Assembly: GCA_015680685.1 (NCBI GenBank)
Contig: MNCI01030886.1
Coordinates: forward strand, 78,105-142,104
DNA: 64,000 nt
DNA from: Gnetum montanum
Taxonomy: Eukaryota > Streptophyta > Gnetopsida > Gnetales > Gnetaceae
Direction: 5' to 3'
Part shown: in pieces, positions 58,401-64,000 of the stretch
Numbering within the stretch: position 1 is the stretch's first letter
How the letters are laid out: every line of letters starts with the position of its first letter
Translations under genes and position numbers: made by a program
The notes under the pieces: generated by a model
The model's database searches: none
The model's input: only the letters and a program-made list of their open reading frames with translations
What the model was told of the DNA's origin: nothing

Positions 58401-58633
58401 AAATAAGAGGCTCTCAAGGGGCCCAAAAAGACAAAAAAATAAAAAAATAATAGATTAATCAAAATGATATAAGATGTTTACATTACATTCTTCATCAAAT
58501 ATCTGTCCATACAATAATGTTCACAAAATTCAATTTCAAAAAATAAAAATAAAAATCTTACGCTGCCACACTATAAGTCTTCGTTACCATCACCATTTCC
58601 TGTTCCATTGGGTCCTACCTCTCCATTTGAATC

Positions 58634-58721
58634 CTGCATAAGGTGGAAAATAAAATAGTGAATCAAAACTACAACAAAGGCTTTCATAAAATAAACTATG
58701 ACACAATAAAGAGTGACTAAC
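58634..58721 (-). other. Terminal intron of antisense gene Y (88 bp)
   Basis: Donor TCTTGG/GTTAGT, acceptor TTTTCCACCTTATGCAG; phase 0, before the short last exon as in X. Confidence 0.8.
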
Positions 58722-59540
58722 CCAAGATGGCCCCACGTCCATTTTAGAGGGTATCCTATCCATGCCAGCTGTAAGATGTTGTAGGATCTTCTCCTCAGTG
58801 AGGTTGGTCCAATTTTCATCTCCCAGATTAGCACTTACCACAACTTTCCCTTTCTCCATGGCTATCCATTTGGGTGGTCCTGGGGAAAAGGTGGCAATGG
58901 TGGTCTCCCCAGTAGGTAGGGTCATTTCCCTTTTGGAAGACTCACTAGCTATCACCTGTTGCATGAACTTCTCATAGGCCCCAAAAGCGCCAAGGACATC
59001 AAGGAATAGCTTATGGGTATGCAACTCAACAGTAGCATCCCAATATTGTTTACGATAGGCGGAACATTCCATTTTAAACATATGCTTATGGTTCTTTTAT
59101 GCTTGTCCCCATTTGTACACCTTTGTGCTATAATCTTTCCAGTCTTGGTTCTTTTGGGCCAGGAGGTCCATCTGCATGCGCTATTCAATAATCTCGCAAG
59201 TGGCCTCATTTTTGCTCCATAAGGCTATCCAATATCTTGCATAGTCAATAACGGTTGTACACCAACTACCATTGCAAATGTCACGGGCCAACAGAAATTC
59301 ATTTTTGGACTGAAGGTCCTCCAACTCAGTGGCTTGATTGGCCTTCTTTTTCTCAAGTTTTTGTACCTCTTCCAAAGGTCCTCATAACACGCCTACACTC
59401 CCATAAGGAGTGTGTCGAGTATAATGTACATTTACTCATTTCCTCTTATATATGAAGAGGCACCTCGACTACCTCCGAAGGGAGTTTAGGCATAGCATCA
59501 ACCTCAACGGCCTACCTAGGATCCCACTTGAGATGAGAAA

Positions 59541-59631
59541 CTACCAATCACACATGGGCAAGCATTAGTCACAATGCCGTAGCAAAGAAATGCAACAACG
59601 TAGAGAGCCTACTGTAGCAATTCCAACATAC
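59541..59631 (-). other. Intron of antisense gene Y (91 bp)
   Basis: Donor AAGATAG/GTATGT, acceptor GTGATTGGTAG; phase 1. X has the same donor (GAGCTAG/GTATGT at 43295), but its acceptor AG seems mutated. Confidence 0.65.
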
Positions 59632-59772
59632 CTATCTTAGGATCGATCTGCCTTAGGTGATCGATCATGTCATTGACCACCCCCTCCATAAAGGTAAATT
59701 TATTAGGGGTCTCAGTCCATGGTTGAAGACAGATCGAGGAAGAAGTGTCAGGGGCATCAATAGTGGTGTTCG

Positions 59773-59857
59773 CTGCACAATAAAAAATGTTAGCAATGAT
59801 GGAGAGGACAACAACAAAGCTGATGAAAAATGACAAACGATAGTGCAAAGCTCCTAC
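59773..59857 (-). other. Conserved intron of antisense gene Y (85 bp)
   Basis: Donor TTACTGG/GTAGGAG, acceptor ACATTTTTTATTGTGCAG; phase 1. The exon it precedes is 141 bp, versus 138 bp in X. Confidence 0.85.
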
Positions 59858-60136
59858 CCAGTAAATCCTCAGGGGTGATAGTGGGGGGCTCGCCCATCAA
59901 CACACTGTCAAGTAAGCAATCAAACTCACCAACATCAAATTGCAGCCCTTCTCCTTCTAGCTAACCCAAAAGTGTGGCAGCATCTTGAATAGACATGTGC
60001 CCCTCAGGTACTAAAGCACATTCCATAAAAAGGTCATCGGCGAGGGCCTCTTCCTCTACAGCAAGGGCCTCTTCTTCCTCTTCAGCAGGTGCCCCCACTC
60101 CAGGGGCCAAGACCTCTTCCTCTTCTTCTTCTTCTT

Positions 60137-60251
60137 CTGATAAAACACGATTGAAATAAGCAGGATACTTCAACATAAAATGGGCCCTACGCTGTGCTAC
60201 GCTACACTGTGTAGTAGGTGTTATGCTAATCAAACAGTTAAGTATACTTAC
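60137..60251 (-). other. Conserved intron of antisense gene Y (115 bp)
   Basis: Donor ATAGTTG/GTAAGTAT, acceptor TCGTGTTTTATCAG; phase 1. Contains CTACGCTGTGCTACGCTACA-type boxes (60184-60225) like those of LTR B and C. Confidence 0.85.
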
Positions 60252-60999
60252 CAACTATGAGCTACACTCTGTGAACTTTGATTTGTAGCCTTTTCCCCCT
60301 CTCTTCATTCGTATGAGGAGGTTCTTTCGCAAGACAAGAATTTTTATGCTACAGCCTGGTTTTCACAGTTTTTGCAATGAGGCATGTCTTCCTTAACACA
60401 TTGCTGATGTTAATGGGAGGTGCCTCTCCCACGTTGTCCTAGGCATGAAAGGGTCGTGTCAATTGATCCCTCGTCATTATTGAAAGTGATTCCCCGATAG
60501 CTTCTGAGGGATCTTGGGATCAGGTGGTGTGGAAAACTTGGCAAATCCATGGCTTAGATATCTGGTTACAATCCTACTATACCTAGGCACCATTTTCATA
60601 GACCACCAAGAATTCTGTGAACTGTCACAAGCAAGCTACAAAGAAGGAATAATGTACATTGAAATGGGAATCAAGCTTCTCACGAAGCTTAACCATTTCA
60701 GTACCTTCCTCCATGACCTCCCTCATTATCTAGGTCTGCTCTACTTCAAGGATTTTCCCTTGGGAGAGTAGCTTAAGAAAAGCACGGGCATGGAAGATAG
60801 GGTAAACCAATTGGGCCACCGCTAGCTTGACCTTATGGATGTAAATCCCCTTTCGGTCTTTCCTTGTACCTAGCCATTCCTTGATATCCCTTTGATGGTT
60901 TGCATCTTTACTAGAATTTTCTCCTACAGGGAGGCCATAAGAAGGAACACTGAAAAGATCTACAAATATTTTATCGTTAATTTCAAACACCACTCACAC

Positions 61000-61004
61000 A
61001 TTAT
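61000..61004. repeat. Presumed target duplication ATTAT, left copy
   Basis: Five bases outside the TGTTGG end; the partner would lie beyond the window. Confidence 0.3.
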
Positions 61005-63788
61005 TGTTGGCGATCGTTTGGGACACGACCGCCAATGAGTGTCCTTGAACAGGATTTAGGTGCTTGCTGGTCTCTGGCAACACCAAGGCCCAGATACCTC
61101 CAAATAGACTCAGTAGTTAATGGGAGTATGTATGTGTGCTATTGCGGTGTGCAGTTGTGAAATATGAAACGATTGCGTTGTGTGTAAACTAAAATGACTT
61201 ATCTTAAAGAGATTCAGCCAACTTTGCCAAGTACTGTGAGTTGTTGAGAGTTCCTATTTTGTTCAATTGCCTAGTCTACGTGGTCCTTATAATACCTACT
61301 TGTAACAAATAAAATTTTGCAAAAAAATTTGAGCACAACTCTAAGAATCTACTTCAAGAAAACTAGAAATAGAGCAAGATTCAATGGAAATAGACAGAAA
61401 AGAAAGCAGATTTGCGTGGACCTCAAATATTTAAACAAGGTAAAATGACACGGGCAAACACTTCACAATCAAGCTATCCCAAATTCAATATCTATGAATT
61501 GTTCAAACTTCCAAGGCTCAAATAAGCAATTTCTTCAAGACAATCCTACTATGATACAAAAAATTGTTGCGTAAACTACCACGTACGAGACTCCATTTTG
61601 GCTAGATAATGGACGTCAACAATTGCATTCTACAGACCCTTCAAAAGACTTGACAATTTTTGATTTAAATACCACGGAGATTCACTTTAAAGATAAAATA
61701 AAGCTATTCTGGTTCCATCAAAATACCAAATATTTTCTGAACCCTCTTGACTATTGAATCNAACAAGAATAATAAGAGCAATCTAAAAATCCCAAAATTA
61801 CTTACCAAGGATGATACTATCTAAACCACTAGCTAAACAATTTAAACAAAATAAAAAAAATAAAAAACATAACTCACAGGACCATGGCAAAGAGGCTAAA
61901 ATCTTTTCTTTAGCAAGTCATCTTACAAGCAATCTTTCACAATTTCTTCTTACAAGCTCTTCCTGGAATCCAAAGTGTGTCTCCAAGTGAGAGCCCAAGT
62001 GCTAACTAGTAGCCTTCCAAAGTGTAGTATAAATGTCTTATTCCAAGTATGATGTATCAAATATCTTCTATCAAGTATGATGTCTTCCCCCTCCAAAAAG
62101 TCCTTTTTTGAGACCCCAATGTCTTCCCTTTTTAAAGGGTTCAAAGGTGGTTACATACTTAAAATATCTTAGCTAACTTGTCTCCCAAGTAAGGGAGTTA
62201 CAACTTGCCCATGTAATTAGGAGATATTTCTCACTAATTTAATTGGGAAGTTAAGTAGTTGGGAAGTTGTACATAAAGTTAAGAGGAATTTATGCTAACA
62301 CCAATATTTGTAAATATTATAAATATTTTATCATTAATATTACAATTATGTTATGGATAGTAATAATGTTTGAGTAATAATGTCTTGAAGCCTTGAAATA
62401 ATTAAATTAAAAGGTAAGTCTAAAACCGGGGCTTCATGCTATTAGCATAGGTGACATTGTGAGATTGCTGAATTAAATTAATCAGTAGACCATTTAAAAT
62501 TTTATTTTTGATGAACTGCAACTCTGATTTACCGGCATTGGCCCAAAATATCTCTTGACACCTGTCTCAGTGTGCCTTTGTGTCTTTGTTGCTGCCTTTT
62601 GTGGACTGGTATGCGATATCGAATGCTTCGGCGTCGGGCATGGCTACTGTTTCGGATTGCAGGTTCTAGGGCGAATGACATTTGTGATTGCCATTTTTCA
62701 CCACCTGAAAAATTTGAAATGCGTTCCTTGTGAAAGCCCAAGCTCGTTTGGTGAGGTCACAGCTGGAGAATCCCTGCAACAAAGTATTTCAACTCACGGT
62801 GGTGGTTGGATTCGCGGTGGATTTATTTTTTAGAAATGTTCTGAGCCATGGAGGCCTCTTTTTTAGGCAGCGGTTACAGGAAAGGGTAAGGTAAGTTACG
62901 AAACGACCCTGCAACTACACGAAAATCCTCTATGCAGTGCACACCTTGCAGATCTTTCTGAGAGCATCCATGATGGAGTTTAAGGTGCAGGTCTAAAATA
63001 GAAACCCAAAACTAAAGATTTCGTTATTGAAATTAAAAGAACTGCCACCGCGAAGCTCTGATGGGTAGCAACAATCTTAGGGGCTCCTACTGCTGCGAGA
63101 AAGTTTTTATTAAGGCAAGGGTTTGGGTCAATGTGCTGACAGGAACTGCGCCATTTCTTCCAGCGAGTTGGGAAGGTGCAGCACTGCGGGACCATGATTT
63201 TAGAGAAATTTAGGGCCTTTTCTCATTCTTCATCACTTCATTTTTGCTTTCTCTGCATTTTTTTTTACAGATCTGAAACCTTTCGCAGTTATGCGCGTAT
63301 GAACCAGGGTCACAATTTGAATGCGTTTTCAATAGAAAAATTCAGAATACAGGTCTGCATCGTTTATGGAATGATCTCTATTTTTTGGTTTTGTTGTTTT
63401 TACTTCTTTAGGAATTGCAACTCGTATCTTCTCCATTTTCATGACTCCCACCCTTGGTATCCTTTGAAGCTCGAATCAACGTTTCTCCATTTAAAAAAAA
63501 TTTGTTGTTTATTCCTTCAAACCTTTCACCACCTCCTTGAGAGACTGAAAATATGCTGCGGTAGTATATCCCCTCTCTCTTTTTTTAAAAAAAATATATT
63601 TTTGGACTATTGTATGTAGCAACATGATTATTCCTAGTATTCTTTGTTTTCCACACCAATATTCCATTATGGGCCACCCCCTAAATTCCATACCAATGAT
63701 ATGAAATAACACATTCACATTCTCCTATTCTATCAATAATGTTCAAGATGACTCTTACTGTTCCATGGAATGGCCAAATGTGCCAACA
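61005..63788 (-). mobile_element. 3' LTR of TGTTGG...CCAACA family, minus orientation
   Basis: Begins TGTTGGCGATCG, ends ATGTGCCAACA. About 1.4 kb at the left matches the solo LTR (12545-14160); the single N at 61761 hides about 155 bp present there (13333-13487). The last 50 bp also match, while the middle differs. On the minus strand the bases just before the LTR are AAGGGGGCAGAAA, a polypurine tract, so this is the 3' LTR and the element body lies to the right. Frames inside (for example 62555-62833) show no motif. Confidence 0.7.
61761..61761. other. Single-N join hiding about 155 bp
   Basis: Comparison with 13320-13500 shows sequence missing at this N. Confidence 0.75.
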
Positions 63789-63801
63789 TTTCTGCCCCCT
63801 T
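63789..63801 (-). other. Polypurine tract
   Basis: Minus-strand AAGGGGGCAGAAA abutting the LTR start TGTTGG; 12 of 13 purines. Primes plus-strand synthesis in LTR elements. Confidence 0.65.
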
Positions 63802-64000
63802 AAAAGCTTAAAGAAATTTATGCAGCTTCATTTTGAAACTGAAACATACTGAAATTTCCATTAAATTTTTACAACTGAATAGAAATATTTTTTGAGGAAA
63901 ATTCCCATTTAACATAAGGTGTGATGGGACAAAATCCTCATTCCTAAGAAAAAATCAAACTATACATAACAAACTGTACATTATCAAGTCCTTCATGAAC
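63802..64000 (-). other. Internal 3' end of the right-edge element
   Basis: AT-rich, noncoding as far as seen; Ty1/copia-type elements often have this GGGGG-LTR layout, but no coding is visible to decide. Confidence 0.4.

Larger units (their letters stand above)
51468..61004 (+). mobile_element. Tat/Ogre-like LTR element Y, truncated
   Basis: LTR C (51468-53679), primer-site-like motif (53694-53712), leader, gag-protease in one frame (54158-57920), tandem repeats, then the antisense gene (58571-61004), cut at 61005 by an LTR of another family. Everything beyond (rest of the antisense gene, pol, 3' LTR) is outside the window or lost. Better preserved than X. Confidence 0.75.
58571..61004 (-). 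pseudogene. Spliced antisense gene of element Y, 5'-truncated
   Basis: Minus-strand homologue of the X antisense gene, better preserved. Exons: 61004-60252 (5' part lost to the insertion at 61005), 60136-59858, 59772-59632, 59540-58722 and 58633-58571 (stop TAG). Blocks: FEINDKIFVDLFSVPSYG, IKEWLGTRKDRKGIYIHKV, YPIFHARAFLKLLSQGKIL, a run of eight Glu plus further acidic repeats, KFTFMEGVVNDMIDHLRQID, coiled-coil ATELEDLQSKNEFLLA, SWCTTVIDYARYWIALWSKN, and a Gly/Asn-rich end DSNGEVGPNGTGNGDGNEDL. A few stops and one frameshift (near 59380). Overall acidic, soluble-looking, no membrane segment, no catalytic motif I know. Could bind protein or nucleic acid; function unknown. Confidence 0.75.

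Noticed and set aside
62555-62833. 92-codon frame with Cys/Gly-rich sequence
   Set aside because: Lies in the U3 of an LTR, no homology seen, opposite frame equally open.

Overview
The window looks like intergenic nuclear DNA of a plant with a large, repeat-filled genome. A gymnosperm is my best guess, but only a guess. It is AT-rich and CpG-poor, holds no intact host gene, and is almost entirely decayed LTR retrotransposons with some LINE and SINE sequence. Protein-level recognition was done by eye, without database searches, so lineage names are judgements from motifs.

Left part (1-9068, minus strand): one Ty3/gypsy element of Athila type ('element M'). Reading leftward from 9068 it has an LTR joined directly to protease (capsid gag missing), then RT, RNase H, integrase, a spacer and a long coiled-coil accessory ORF that runs off the left edge. 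Next come a fragment of a different integrase (9130-9840) and LINE ORF1 debris (10321-10880).

Middle (11390-34300): a four-insertion nest. A minus-strand LINE (C-terminal part 11390-12197, RT part 33105-34300) was split by an Athila-like element ('outer', 12198-33104). That element was invaded twice: by a 3.36-kb solo LTR in its 5' LTR (12545-15902, duplication CTTAG) and by a 6.9-kb gag-protease-only relative ('inner', 20124-27044, duplication ATGGG). Both Athila-like elements have a primer site resembling the tRNA-Asp 3' end. The outer one has gag-protease and the accessory ORF but no recognisable pol; the inner one has gag-protease and neither.

Right part (35720-61004): two elements of the Tat/Ogre type, X and Y, with related LTRs at 35.7, 49.0 and 51.5 kb. 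Each has gag-protease, then a conserved minisatellite, then a large gene on the opposite strand. Reading X and Y side by side shows that this antisense gene has spliceosomal introns at the same positions and phases in both copies. In X it lies between protease and RT, the place where Ogre-type elements are known to carry an intron. It is the most unusual thing in the window. Element Y is cut at 61005 by an LTR of another family, whose body continues past the right edge.

All coding sequences carry stops and/or frameshifts. Many stops are TAG, as expected from methyl-cytosine deamination in silenced repeats. Assembly gaps lie at 24721-25188 and 37118-37129. Single-N joins at 5455, 57364 and 61761 duplicate or hide sequence.
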